Origin: Methanothrix sp.
GTDB lineage: Archaea; Halobacteriota; Methanosarcinia; Methanotrichales; Methanotrichaceae
Direction: 5' to 3'
Assembly (NCBI GenBank): GCA_028682845.1
Contig: JAJRAT010000213.1
Location: forward strand, 1 to 7,167
Length of the DNA: 7,167 nucleotides
Positions 1 to 5,893 of the stretch are shown here, in pieces (the stretch's first letter is position 1; each line of letters starts with the position of its first letter). Position numbers and translations under genes: made by a program. Under the pieces are notes generated by a model. It did no database searches and was not told the origin of the DNA. It worked only from the letters and a program-made list of their open reading frames with translations.

Positions 1-1012
1 TCTCGCTTTAGCGGCGGAAGACATCCAAAAAGATCTGGACCGCAGGCGTCCCGGCCAGAGCAAGGCTTCCACGCAGAGGAAGGAAGAGGACCGCGTGGAG
101 ATCCTTTCCGGCGTCTTCGAGGGCAGGACCACGGGGACGCCCATTTCGCTCGTGGTCTGGAACAGGGATGCCAACTCCAGCGCCTACGACGCCCTGCGGG
201 ACCTGCCCCGTCCGGGACATGCCGATTATGCCTATCAGATGAAATACGCCATTCGCGACCACCGGGGCGGTGGCCGGGCCTCGGCTCGCGAGACGGTGGG
301 CCGGGTGGCGGCAGGGGCCATTGCCAGGAAGCTGCTCGCTCAGGAAGGCATCGATATTGCGGGATACGTTGCCGAGCTTGGCGGGATCGCGGCTGAGGTC
401 ATCCCGTCCGGGATGGATGAACTGAGAGAGCGGGTCGAATCAAATCCCGTTCGCTGCCCGGACATTGTGGCCGCCCAAAAAATGCTGGAGCTTCTCGATC
501 AGGTCCGGTCGGAGGGCGACAGCCTGGGCGGCCTGGTCGTTCTGTCTGCCGTTGGCGTACCTGCGGGCCTCGGCGAGCCGGTTTTCGATAAATTGGACGC
601 GGATCTTGCCAAGGCGCTCATGAGCCTTGGTGCCGTCAAAGCGGTGGAGATCGGCGCAGGTTTTGAGAGCGCCCGCTTGCGCGGCAGTTCCATGAACGAT
701 CCGCTGGTCCTGGAGGGCGGCAAGGTCAAGTTTGAGAGCAACAACGCCGGCGGCATTTTGGGCGGCATCTCCACCGGGGCTGCAATCGTCTGCAGGATTG
801 CCGTGAAGCCGACGCCTTCCATTGCCAAACCTCAAAAAACATTTGACCTCAAATCGGGCGAGGCCGCAGAGATAGAGATTCGAGGCAGACACGATCCGGC
901 CATCCCGCCCAGGATCGTGCCCGTGGCCGAGGCCATGATGGCCCTGGTGCTGGCGGATCATCTCCTCAGGAACAGAGCCGCTCGTGTTGATGGAAAAATT
1001 TCTTGCCGCTGA
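1..1012 (+). CDS. aroC: Chorismate synthase, 5' end cut by the window edge
   Basis: This enzyme converts 5-enolpyruvylshikimate-3-phosphate to chorismate, the last step of the shikimate pathway, using reduced FMN. The reading frame is open from base 2, the first whole codon, to the TGA at 1010-1012, giving 336 residues. The opening residues include [15 protein letters not shown], a family hallmark normally found about 30-35 residues from the N-terminus, so roughly 30 residues with the first signature (GESHG) lie outside the window. The GTG at 95 is therefore an internal codon, not the start. [14 protein letters not shown] (residues 85-98 of the visible part) is the second signature, with the conserved His and the Arg-rich FMN/substrate region. 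[10 protein letters not shown] and [19 protein letters not shown] (from residue 294) match the C-terminal family motifs. The protein looks intact to its end and should be cytosolic. It converges on the regulator gene downstream. Confidence 0.97.
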   Translation, partial: LALAAEDIQKDLDRRRPGQSKASTQRKEEDRVEILSGVFEGRTTGTPISLVVWNRDANSSAYDALRDLPRPGHADYAYQMKYAIRDHRGGGRASARETVGRVAAGAIARKLLAQEGIDIAGYVAELGGIAAEVIPSGMDELRERVESNPVRCPDIVAAQKMLELLDQVRSEGDSLGGLVVLSAVGVPAGLGEPVFDKLDADLAKALMSLGAVKAVEIGAGFESARLRGSSMNDPLVLEGGKVKFESNNAGGILGGISTGAAIVCRIAVKPTPSIAKPQKTFDLKSGEAAEIEIRGRHDPAIPPRIVPVAEAMMALVLADHLLRNRAARVDGKISCR

Positions 1013-1042
1013 GCCAAAATTTCCGGCCAGAGGTCCAAATTT

Positions 1043-1073
1043 TCGGCAGGCCGGACCGGCTATTCTCGGTCGG
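1043..1073 (+). repeat. Hairpin repeat, copy 1
   Basis: This 31-base stretch aligns with 7117-7150. By eye, 27 of 30 aligned positions match, with three small gaps. Both copies contain a GGACCG arm, a CTATTC loop segment and a TCGGTC arm, so both can fold into a similar short hairpin. It lies just after the aroC stop codon. Confidence 0.5.
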
Positions 1074-1077
1074 TTTT
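1051..1077 (+). terminator. Possible hairpin terminator between convergent genes
   Basis: A GACCG arm at 1054-1058 pairs with CGGTC at 1067-1071 around an 8-base loop. Allowing one bulged G, the stem can instead reach CCG (1051-1053) paired with CGG (1071-1073). Four T residues follow at 1074-1077, and another T run starts at 1081. The element begins 38 bases past the aroC stop and touches the TAA stop of the minus-strand regulator (1076-1078). It could end plus-strand transcription; on the minus strand no T run follows it. Archaeal termination relies mainly on T tracts, so the role of the stem is uncertain. The sequence is also a copy of a repeat seen at 7117-7150. Confidence 0.45.
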
Positions 1078-1288
1078 AGCTTTTTTCCAGCTCATCCTCG
1101 TCAAAAAGAAAAATCTCTTCGACGCCCGCCTGCAAGGCCCGGGCGATCTTGCAGGCCAGCTTGAGGGATGGATTGTACTTTCCCTTCTCCAGGAACAGAA
1201 TTGTCTCCCGGCGCACTCCCACTTGCCTGGCCAGCTCCTCCTGGGTGAGGTCGTGTCTGGCCCTCAGCTCTTTGATGCGCGTCTTCAT
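1076..1288 (-). CDS. Small Cro/CI (XRE) family transcriptional regulator
   Basis: This 70-residue protein is almost entirely one helix-turn-helix domain. [17 protein letters not shown] (residues 14-30) is the HTH, and [21 protein letters not shown] (32-52) supplies the following helices. The acidic tail [15 protein letters not shown] is typical of the short YozG-like group found in Firmicutes and archaea. It probably binds DNA as a dimer. Its ATG (1286-1288) overlaps the TGA of the upstream membrane-protein gene as ATGA, and a GGAG Shine-Dalgarno lies five bases ahead (1294-1297), so the start is well supported and translation is likely coupled. Small HTH genes of this type often sit beside DUF2178-like membrane proteins, as here. 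Autoregulation is plausible because an inverted repeat overlaps the presumed operon promoter. The target genes and any signal are unknown. Confidence 0.88.
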   Translation of the reverse strand: MKTRIKELRARHDLTQEELARQVGVRRETILFLEKGKYNPSLKLACKIARALQAGVEEIFLFDEDELEKS

Positions 1289-1665
1289 GCCGGCTCCACA
1301 TCGCCCTTATATTTGAAGTAAGCCAGAAAGATGACGGCGCTGAGACTCATGACCCAGGCGACCGCCTCCAGCGCCGTCTGAGCAGGAAGAGCCAAAAGAC
1401 CGAGATAGCCTCCTGCCAGCAGGGCTGCGAGGAATATTATCGTAACCAGCCAGGAGCAGGAAACACCGGCTGCCCAGATCTTACCCGTCCTTTCATCATG
1501 CTCCGGTTGGTCACCGGTCCACCGGCGTATCACAAATGCCAGGACGATGACCGTCGCACCTGCAATAACGATCGAACCGGCATTGTAGCCCATCACGGAC
1601 AGGAGCAGGCCGACAAATGCCAGGATCGCTCCCAAAGACATGCGCATCATGAATCTATTTGTCAT
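1285..1665 (-). CDS. Four-helix membrane protein, DUF2178-like
   Basis: From the ATG at 1665 this is a 126-residue protein with four predicted membrane helices (about residues 9-27, 30-47, 66-89 and 100-117). A short charged loop between helices 2 and 3 contains [14 protein letters not shown]. The DER motif followed by a helix beginning near SW is what I recall of the DUF2178 family, whose function is unknown; no enzymatic residues stand out. An alternative ATG at 1704 would add 13 residues (MADRFMLTKRERN). I prefer 1665 because a purine-rich GAAGAGAGAGAG tract precedes it, while 1704 has no Shine-Dalgarno, and because helix 1 then starts near the N-terminus. The gene is first in a two-gene unit with the XRE regulator, sharing an ATGA overlap. 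It may be a membrane partner of that regulator. Confidence 0.75.
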   Translation of the reverse strand: MTNRFMMRMSLGAILAFVGLLLSVMGYNAGSIVIAGATVIVLAFVIRRWTGDQPEHDERTGKIWAAGVSCSWLVTIIFLAALLAGGYLGLLALPAQTALEAVAWVMSLSAVIFLAYFKYKGDVEPA

Positions 1666-1784
1666 ATTTCTCTCTCTCTTCGTGAGCATAAATCGGTCCG
1701 CCATTCGTGATCCGATCGGCTTTCGATTGGTATGATGGCGTTCTTTCTCACGTATGTTACATGATTCTAACTTTCAGGTATTTG

Positions 1785-1806
1785 AATGTTATCTATAACT
1801 AACATT
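1785..1806 (-). promoter_or_regulatory. TATA-like element inside an inverted repeat (membrane protein/XRE operon)
   Basis: AATGTTA (1785-1791) and TAACATT (1800-1806) are perfect 7-bp arms around an 8-base spacer. On the minus strand the centre reads TTATAGATAA, the best TATA-like sequence ahead of the membrane-protein gene. Transcription would start near 1768, leaving a leader of about 100 bases to the ATG at 1665. A dimeric regulator binding the arms would block TBP, so this is a candidate operator for the XRE protein. This is inferred from position and symmetry only. Confidence 0.45.
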
Positions 1807-1835
1807 TAGTGATTTAAACTTAACATCAGGAAGCG

Positions 1836-1847
1836 TGCAAAATTGCA
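1836..1847. repeat. Short inverted repeat upstream of moeA
   Basis: TGCAA (1836-1840) and TTGCA (1843-1847) form a 5-2-5 inverted repeat about 65 bases upstream of the moeA TATA box. The rest of the gap 1666-1932 shows only an AGCTCTC direct repeat (1863-1869 and 1879-1885) and an 8-bp palindrome CCGATCGG (1712-1719). A regulatory role is possible but has no further support. Confidence 0.25.
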
Positions 1848-1900
1848 TGACCGTCGCGGAACAGCTCTCAAAAAGGATAGCTCTCCTCTCCGACCTCAGC

Positions 1901-1910
1901 TTTTATAGAT
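1901..1910 (+). promoter_or_regulatory. TATA box of moeA; leaderless mRNA likely
   Basis: TTTTATAGAT matches an archaeal TATA box. With the usual distance of about 26 bases from its centre to the start site, transcription would begin near 1931-1932, one or two bases before the moeA ATG. No convincing Shine-Dalgarno lies ahead of that ATG (only a weak AGGG around 1918-1921). Both points favour a leaderless or near-leaderless message. No clear purine-rich BRE precedes the box. Confidence 0.55.
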
Positions 1911-1932
1911 CATAATCAGGGTAGTATAACAT

Positions 1933-3699
1933 ATGCCCAAGGAGTTTCGCACCCTCATCCCCCTGGAAGAAGCCAGATCGATCGTCCTCAGCCATGCTCC
2001 CCGTTCAGGCTTAGAAGCCGTTCCCTTGCCGGAGGCCGGGGGGCGCGTCCTGGCGGAGCGAATAGTCTCAGGCATGGATGTTCCCGGCTTTGCCCGCGCC
2101 TCTATGGATGGCTATGCAGTCCAATCCATTGACACGCTGGAAGCGAGGGAGGACAGGCCTATTTCCCTCAAGCTGGTGGGCGGCGTTCCTATGGGCGCAA
2201 AACCTGAGGTTCAGGTGGGCCGGGGCGAGGTCGCCGAGGTCTCCACGGGCTCCATGATGCCGCCTGGGGCCGATGCTGTGGTCATGATCGAATACTCCCA
2301 GGCGGAGGGCGACCGCGTCCTCGTACGCAGACCCGTTTTTGGCGGCGAAAATGTGCAGGCGGCGGGCAGTGACATCGCACTTGGCGAGGTCGTTCTCTTT
2401 CCGGGAACCAGGCTCGCAGCGCGCGAGATCGGCGTTCTGGCGGCACTTGGGCGGGAGACCGTTTCGGTCCGGCGTCTCAAAGTGGGCGTGGCCTCCACCG
2501 GCAACGAGCTGGTCCGGCCCGGCGGTCATTTGGGCTTCGGCCAAATCTATGATATCAACTCTTACACAGTAGCCGTGGCCGTGCAGGACTGCGGGGCGAC
2601 CGCCATCCCGTACGGCATCCTTCCCGATGTGCAAGAGGAGATGGCAAGAGTCCTGCAGAAAATGGCATTCGAATGCGATCTCATCCTGGTGAGCGGCAGC
2701 ACCTCCGCAGGAGCGGGCGACATGGTCTACAAAGTTCTGGACAGTGTGGGAGAGACGATCTTTCACGGCGTGAACCTGAAGCCCGGCAAGCCCACCATCT
2801 TCGGCCTGATCGACGGCAAGCCCAGCCTGGGATTGCCCGGCTATCCCACCAGCGCCCTGACCGTTTTCGGGGAACTGGCCGCCCCGTTCATCCGCCGGTC
2901 GCTGGGCACAAAGGCACACGGCTACAGTGCAAAAGGGCGGCTGGCCGGGCCCATTCGGACGGAAGGCCGCCAGCAGATGCTTGCGGTCGGCATCTCCCGT
3001 GATCAGGTTTACACTGTCGATAAGGGCAGCGGGTCCATCACAACGCTCGCCGGAGCAGACGGCGTCCTGGAGATCCCATCCGGCACCGAGTACCTGGAAA
3101 AAGGAACCGTCGTCGATTTGAAGCTGTACTCTGAGCTTGAAGTTCCAGATCTCGTCGTGGCCGGGGAGAACTCTGCATTCATCGAGAGGCTGGCGGAAGA
3201 CCTGCCGCTGCAGATTCGGCTGATGAACACCGGCTCCCTGCGGGGAAGGATGTACCTGGAGGACGGTGTGGCGGACCTTGCTTGCGTCTCCGGCTTGACC
3301 GAGCCACCGGCGGGAACGGTTCTGATAAAGGGCTACCAACGGGAACTGGGGCTGATCTATCGGGATGAAGCGGCTTTGCAGAGCCTTGCCGGCAGCCGGA
3401 TGGTGGGCTGGCACAGAGACTATTCGCTGAAATCCGTCTTTGAGCGGGTTTTGTTGGATCTTGGCATCTCGCATCCGAAATATGTGCGCGCTGCAAAAAC
3501 GCATTCCTCGGTGGCGGCGGCAGTCTCCGCAGGCTGGGCGGACGTGGGATTTGGCGAGCGGGAGGCGGCAGCGGAAGCGGGGCTTCGCTTTAAACCCGTC
3601 ATGAACGATGAGATTTTGTTTCTGGCAAGGCCGGGGTGGCTGGAAGATCCGGCGGCAAAATCCTTCATTTCCGCTCTTCGGGACCTTTCGCGGGATTGA
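1933..3699 (+). CDS. moeA: Molybdopterin molybdotransferase MoeA fused to a C-terminal PBP-like domain
   Basis: MoeA inserts molybdate (or tungstate) into adenylylated molybdopterin, the last step of cofactor synthesis. This matters in a methanogen, whose formylmethanofuran dehydrogenases carry Mo or W pterin. The 588 residues exceed the roughly 410 of bacterial MoeA. Residues 1-400 are the MoeA part: PGFARASMDGYAV (51-63, with the conserved Asp59), STGSMMPPGADAVVMIE (104-120), ASTGNELVRPG (187-197), SGSTSAGAGD (254-263) and GLPGYPTSA (300-308). Residues about 404-588 form a periplasmic-binding-protein-like (LysR substrate-binding-like) domain that archaeal MoeA proteins often carry. Its end is clear (THSSVAAAVSAGWADVGFG, 523-541), but the middle is diverged: DYSLK (496-500) stands where I recall a GSGTR-like ligand loop. 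This domain may sense molybdate or tungstate oxyanion; that is inference. The last 35 bases overlap priL tail-to-tail. Confidence 0.93.
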   Translation: MPKEFRTLIPLEEARSIVLSHAPRSGLEAVPLPEAGGRVLAERIVSGMDVPGFARASMDGYAVQSIDTLEAREDRPISLKLVGGVPMGAKPEVQVGRGEVAEVSTGSMMPPGADAVVMIEYSQAEGDRVLVRRPVFGGENVQAAGSDIALGEVVLFPGTRLAAREIGVLAALGRETVSVRRLKVGVASTGNELVRPGGHLGFGQIYDINSYTVAVAVQDCGATAIPYGILPDVQEEMARVLQKMAFECDLILVSGSTSAGAGDMVYKVLDSVGETIFHGVNLKPGKPTIFGLIDGKPSLGLPGYPTSALTVFGELAAPFIRRSLGTKAHGYSAKGRLAGPIRTEGRQQMLAVGISRDQVYTVDKGSGSITTLAGADGVLEIPSGTEYLEKGTVVDLKLYSELEVPDLVVAGENSAFIERLAEDLPLQIRLMNTGSLRGRMYLEDGVADLACVSGLTEPPAGTVLIKGYQRELGLIYRDEAALQSLAGSRMVGWHRDYSLKSVFERVLLDLGISHPKYVRAAKTHSSVAAAVSAGWADVGFGEREAAAEAGLRFKPVMNDEILFLARPGWLEDPAAKSFISALRDLSRD

Positions 3700-4711
3700 G
3701 GGGCGGCTCTTGCGCCTGCTTGAGCGGCGTGAAGGTCCTCATCCTTCGCTCGTAGTAGCTGAGTGGATGGCGAATCCTCTTGCACAGCTCGTCCTCGCCC
3801 GGACAGTTGCCGTAGGTAGTCATGGTGGTGCAGGCGGGTGGCTTGTACTTCGTTCCCGAGGCTCCGGCGATGTGCTCCACCTGGTAGCGCGTCTTCTCCT
3901 CATCAAAGTCCTGGCTGGTGTTGAAGAGGGCCATGATCTCCTCGACGTTCATGTTGATCTGCAAGAGAAAGCTGACCAGGGCGAATCGCGCCGTGTGAGC
4001 CAGGTTCGTTCCCTTGGCCACATCGGCGAGCATCTTCTTGATGCAGGGTGGAAACGCGCCCTCCTCGACGGCCCCAAGGTCCGCTTTTTGCCGGGACCTG
4101 ACGGCGTCCAGCTCTGCTTTTAGCGGCCCCAGATACTCGGCGAGGTCGGAGCACATTTTTTCATTCACGGGCAGTGGAAGCCCTTTCAAGACCTTCTCCC
4201 GGATGACCTCTTCCATGAGCCGTTTTAGCTCCTCCTCGGTGACGGTTAGATAGCCGTCGTCCAGGTCGCGGTTGGTCAGCTTCCACTTGGGACTATGCAT
4301 CCTCGTCGCCGCCCGGATGTACTCGGCAAAATAAAGCTTCCAGGGCCCGGTTCCCCGGGGATGGATTCCTAGATCGTTTGCCAGATTCACAAGCTCCGCC
4401 TTTTCATGCTGCATCCTCTTGTAGGCGAGCTTGGCCTCGGCCAATGCGTATCGCCGCATGAGAATGGGATCGTCCAGGCATGATACCATGACCCTGGCCA
4501 GGGGATAGGAGAGAAGCTCCGTCAAATGCTCGACATCGGAATTTGCCTTTGTCTCGGAAATCGTGCCGGACAGTGCACCGGCCACCCGCTCTGCGGCGCG
4601 GCCCCGCACGCCCTTAAAAGAGGTTTTGCCGAGCAGGCTCTCCAGGGAGTAACCTAAGCCGCGAACATGCTCGGCTGCTTCTTGTGTAAAAGGGTAATCG
4701 GATATCCTCAT
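3665..4711 (-). CDS. priL: DNA primase large subunit PriL
   Basis: PriL pairs with the catalytic subunit PriS to make primers for DNA replication; it helps initiation and primer-length control. The 348-residue protein has a helical N-terminal domain (about 1-210) and a C-terminal Fe-S domain. The four cysteines expected to bind 4Fe-4S are visible: C223 in FPPCIKKML, C294 in PPACTTM, C303 in GNCPGED and C310 in DELCKR, followed by the conserved HPLSYY (315-320). The length is normal for archaeal PriL. The tail after about residue 330 is rich in Pro and Lys and looks disordered. The ATG (4709-4711) overlaps the TGA of pcn as ATGA; no properly spaced Shine-Dalgarno is seen, so translation probably depends on coupling to pcn. 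The 3' end overlaps the end of moeA on the other strand by 35 bp, and no terminator is visible there. Confidence 0.93.
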   Translation of the reverse strand: MRISDYPFTQEAAEHVRGLGYSLESLLGKTSFKGVRGRAAERVAGALSGTISETKANSDVEHLTELLSYPLARVMVSCLDDPILMRRYALAEAKLAYKRMQHEKAELVNLANDLGIHPRGTGPWKLYFAEYIRAATRMHSPKWKLTNRDLDDGYLTVTEEELKRLMEEVIREKVLKGLPLPVNEKMCSDLAEYLGPLKAELDAVRSRQKADLGAVEEGAFPPCIKKMLADVAKGTNLAHTARFALVSFLLQINMNVEEIMALFNTSQDFDEEKTRYQVEHIAGASGTKYKPPACTTMTTYGNCPGEDELCKRIRHPLSYYERRMRTFTPLKQAQEPPLNPAKGPEERK

Positions 4712-5442
4712 TCCTGCTCAATGCGGGGAGCGAGAAGATAATTTATCTCGACGGACTGGCCGAGCTTGAAGTGCACGCGCAGCGGATAGTCTATGCCCAT
4801 CTCCAGCGTGACCTCTCCGGCCTTGCTGATGGACTTGGACATGTCGGCCAGGTAGTCCAGCGAGAAGAGCGACCTCGCCTCCCCCGGCTTCAGGCCCAAT
4901 AGCTCCGTGCCCGGGATCTTCAACTTGAGCGAATCGATGTCGCCCTTGGCTTCCATGAAGAAGCCCTCGTCCGAGACGCCCAGGATTACGTGATCGCTGA
5001 CCTTCTCCGCCGCCTTCACGGCCCTGCGCAGCTCCAGGCCCGGCAGTGTCACATGGGCGGGCAGGTCCAGCTCAGGGATGCGCGGCTCCTTGCGAATGGC
5101 GGTGGGGTCGATCAGGCTCAGGGTGTAAGAGAGCGATCCCACACCGATCTTCAGCTTGTGGCTCTCTTCATCCAGCTCCAGTTGAACGTTCTCGCCTTTG
5201 TCGGCCATGCTCAAGACATCGCTCAAGCGCACCAGATCAACGCCGATTTCGCCCTGGTCGGCCTTGAAGAACTCGAAGGCCTCCGTGCCGATCTTGAGGG
5301 AGACCATAGCGACGTTTGCCGGGTCTACAGCTTTAAGTTCCAAGCCCTTTTCCGATATGGAGAACTTGACTTCGTCCACCAAAGATGAGACTGAATCGAT
5401 TGCGTCGCGCAGAGTCTCTGCATTGATTACCGCCTTGAACAT
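4708..5442 (-). CDS. pcn: DNA polymerase sliding clamp (PCNA)
   Basis: PCNA forms a trimeric ring on DNA and tethers the replicative polymerases, FEN1, ligase and other PIP-box partners. The 244 residues match the family length of about 245. The N-terminus MFKAVINAETLRDAIDSVSS, LVDEVKF, the AVDPANVAMV segment (38-47), the interdomain connector near LSLIDPTAIRKEP (108-120) and the C-terminal YLLAPRIE (235-242) are all typical. A GTG at 5454 would add four residues (MAEG), but it lies inside the GAGGTG Shine-Dalgarno, which is spaced nine bases from the ATG at 5442. I therefore start the gene at 5442. It is first in a transcript with priL (ATGA overlap) and has its own strong promoter. tfs is further upstream in the same direction, resembling a known euryarchaeal neighbourhood. 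Confidence 0.96.
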   Translation of the reverse strand: MFKAVINAETLRDAIDSVSSLVDEVKFSISEKGLELKAVDPANVAMVSLKIGTEAFEFFKADQGEIGVDLVRLSDVLSMADKGENVQLELDEESHKLKIGVGSLSYTLSLIDPTAIRKEPRIPELDLPAHVTLPGLELRRAVKAAEKVSDHVILGVSDEGFFMEAKGDIDSLKLKIPGTELLGLKPGEARSLFSLDYLADMSKSISKAGEVTLEMGIDYPLRVHFKLGQSVEINYLLAPRIEQE

Positions 5443-5451
5443 TCCTTCTGC

Positions 5452-5457
5452 CACCTC
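5452..5457 (-). promoter_or_regulatory. Shine-Dalgarno of pcn, decides the start codon
   Basis: On the minus strand GAGGTG matches the archaeal anti-Shine-Dalgarno well and ends nine bases before the ATG at 5442. The competing GTG start (5452-5454) is part of this site and so cannot use it. Confidence 0.7.
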
Positions 5458-5461
5458 AGAG

Positions 5462-5473
5462 ATGATGCATCAT
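5462..5473. promoter_or_regulatory. 12-bp perfect palindrome at the pcn transcription start
   Basis: ATGATGCATCAT is its own reverse complement. From the TATA box, transcription should start near 5475-5479, so the palindrome would occupy roughly the first 15 bases of the message, ahead of the Shine-Dalgarno. This is a common place for an archaeal repressor site. Its ATGCAT core recurs four more times upstream in the same gap. Confidence 0.4.
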
Positions 5474-5498
5474 TCTTGCTTAACTTAAACTCTTCTAC

Positions 5499-5512
5499 TT
5501 ATATAATTTTTC
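5499..5512 (-). promoter_or_regulatory. BRE and TATA box of the pcn-priL operon
   Basis: On the minus strand GAAAAA (5512-5507) is followed directly by TTATATAA (5506-5499), a textbook archaeal BRE plus TATA arrangement. Transcription is expected near 5475-5479, giving a leader of about 35 bases that contains the palindrome at 5462-5473 and the GAGGTG Shine-Dalgarno. Confidence 0.75.
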
Positions 5513-5662
5513 ATATTCATCTGATCTGCTGGTAATTTTATAATCCGGCATATTCTATCTCAATCTTTGCTTTTGCACCTTTCATATAATTTGGCTCGCA
5601 TTTTATCCTGTTTCCGTCATACAGACAAAGCTGCCAGCCGTTAGACTTTTGCCGTCGATTGC

Positions 5663-5706
5663 ATGGCCCTTTTAGTGCGGCCATTTCGATGATTGCCGCC
5701 GGGCCA
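5663..5706. other. GC-rich element with two alternative stem-loops
   Basis: In one fold, ATGGCC (5663-5668) pairs with GGCCAT (5679-5684) across a 10-base loop. In the other, TGGCCC (5664-5669) pairs with GGGCCA (5701-5706), enclosing a second stem GCGGC (5677-5681) with GCCGC (5695-5699). The two folds exclude each other. The element stands out as GC-rich inside AT-rich sequence. No T run follows on either strand, so a terminator is unlikely. It may be structured RNA, a DNA-binding site, or chance. Confidence 0.3.
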
Positions 5707-5729
5707 AGAACACGAAATTCCAGCTACGC

Positions 5730-5743
5730 AATGCATATGCATT
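5730..5743. repeat. 14-bp perfect palindrome with two ATGCAT cores
   Basis: AATGCATATGCATT equals its reverse complement and is made of two ATGCAT hexamers side by side. It lies about 225 bases upstream of the pcn TATA box and is the longest perfect palindrome I noticed here. Confidence 0.45.
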
Positions 5744-5800
5744 TGATCTGATATGTTGAATTCGATCCGTTTTATTTTATTTTTATTATTGGTATTACCT

Positions 5801-5883
5801 CGGCTAAATGCATTTATCCCGGCCAAAATGCATTATTCCTGCATCATTTCCGTATCCTGCCTGCATATCAACTGCATTATTCA
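5801..5883. repeat. TGCAT repeat array in an 11-bp register
   Basis: Two near-identical units of 19-20 bp (5801-5819 and 5820-5839) stand head to tail, each starting CGGC and containing an ATGCAT core. From 5829 on, 11-bp units follow: TGCATTATTCC at 5829, TGCATCATTTC at 5840, a degenerate unit starting CGTAT at 5851, TGCATATCAAC at 5862 and TGCATTATTCA at 5873. The spacing is close to one DNA helical turn, so the motifs would face the same side of the helix. The array ends 11 bases from the tfs stop codon. Confidence 0.5.
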
Positions 5884-5893
5884 AACGCAAATT

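Larger units (their letters stand above)
5443..5893. other. 451-base AT-rich gene-free region upstream of pcn
   Basis: This gap separates the tfs stop from the pcn start, which both read on the minus strand. I see no credible gene: the short open frames lack family motifs and ribosome binding sites. It contains the pcn promoter, five ATGCAT sites (5465, 5731, 5737, 5808 and 5828), an 11-bp-phased TGCAT array near tfs, a GC-rich element with two possible folds at 5663-5706, and a T-rich plus-strand tract (about 5770-5790). No clear terminator for tfs is visible. No tRNA or C/D-box pattern was recognised. Confidence 0.6.

Noticed and set aside
95..97. GTG as the start of chorismate synthase
   Set aside because: The frame is open upstream and encodes conserved chorismate synthase residues ([15 protein letters not shown]), so the true start is outside the window.
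440..961. Open frame antisense to aroC
   Set aside because: Shadow of a well-conserved gene, without motifs or a ribosome binding site.
2068..3504. Long open frame antisense to moeA
   Set aside because: It lies entirely within the strongly supported MoeA coding sequence, has no recognisable domain, and its His/Gln/Arg-rich composition is typical of the antisense of a GC-rich gene.
3608..4123. Open frame on the plus strand across the moeA/priL junction
   Set aside because: It overlaps the Fe-S domain of PriL, whose cysteines and motifs fix the opposite strand as coding.
5641..5826. 61-codon open frame in the pcn upstream gap
   Set aside because: No ribosome binding site, no conserved pattern, and its sequence is made of the AT-rich repeats and palindromes.
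5443..5893. Replication origin, because of AT richness and repeats next to replication genes
   Set aside because: No origin recognition box motif or cdc6/orc1 gene is visible in the window; the repeats are better described as possible control sites.
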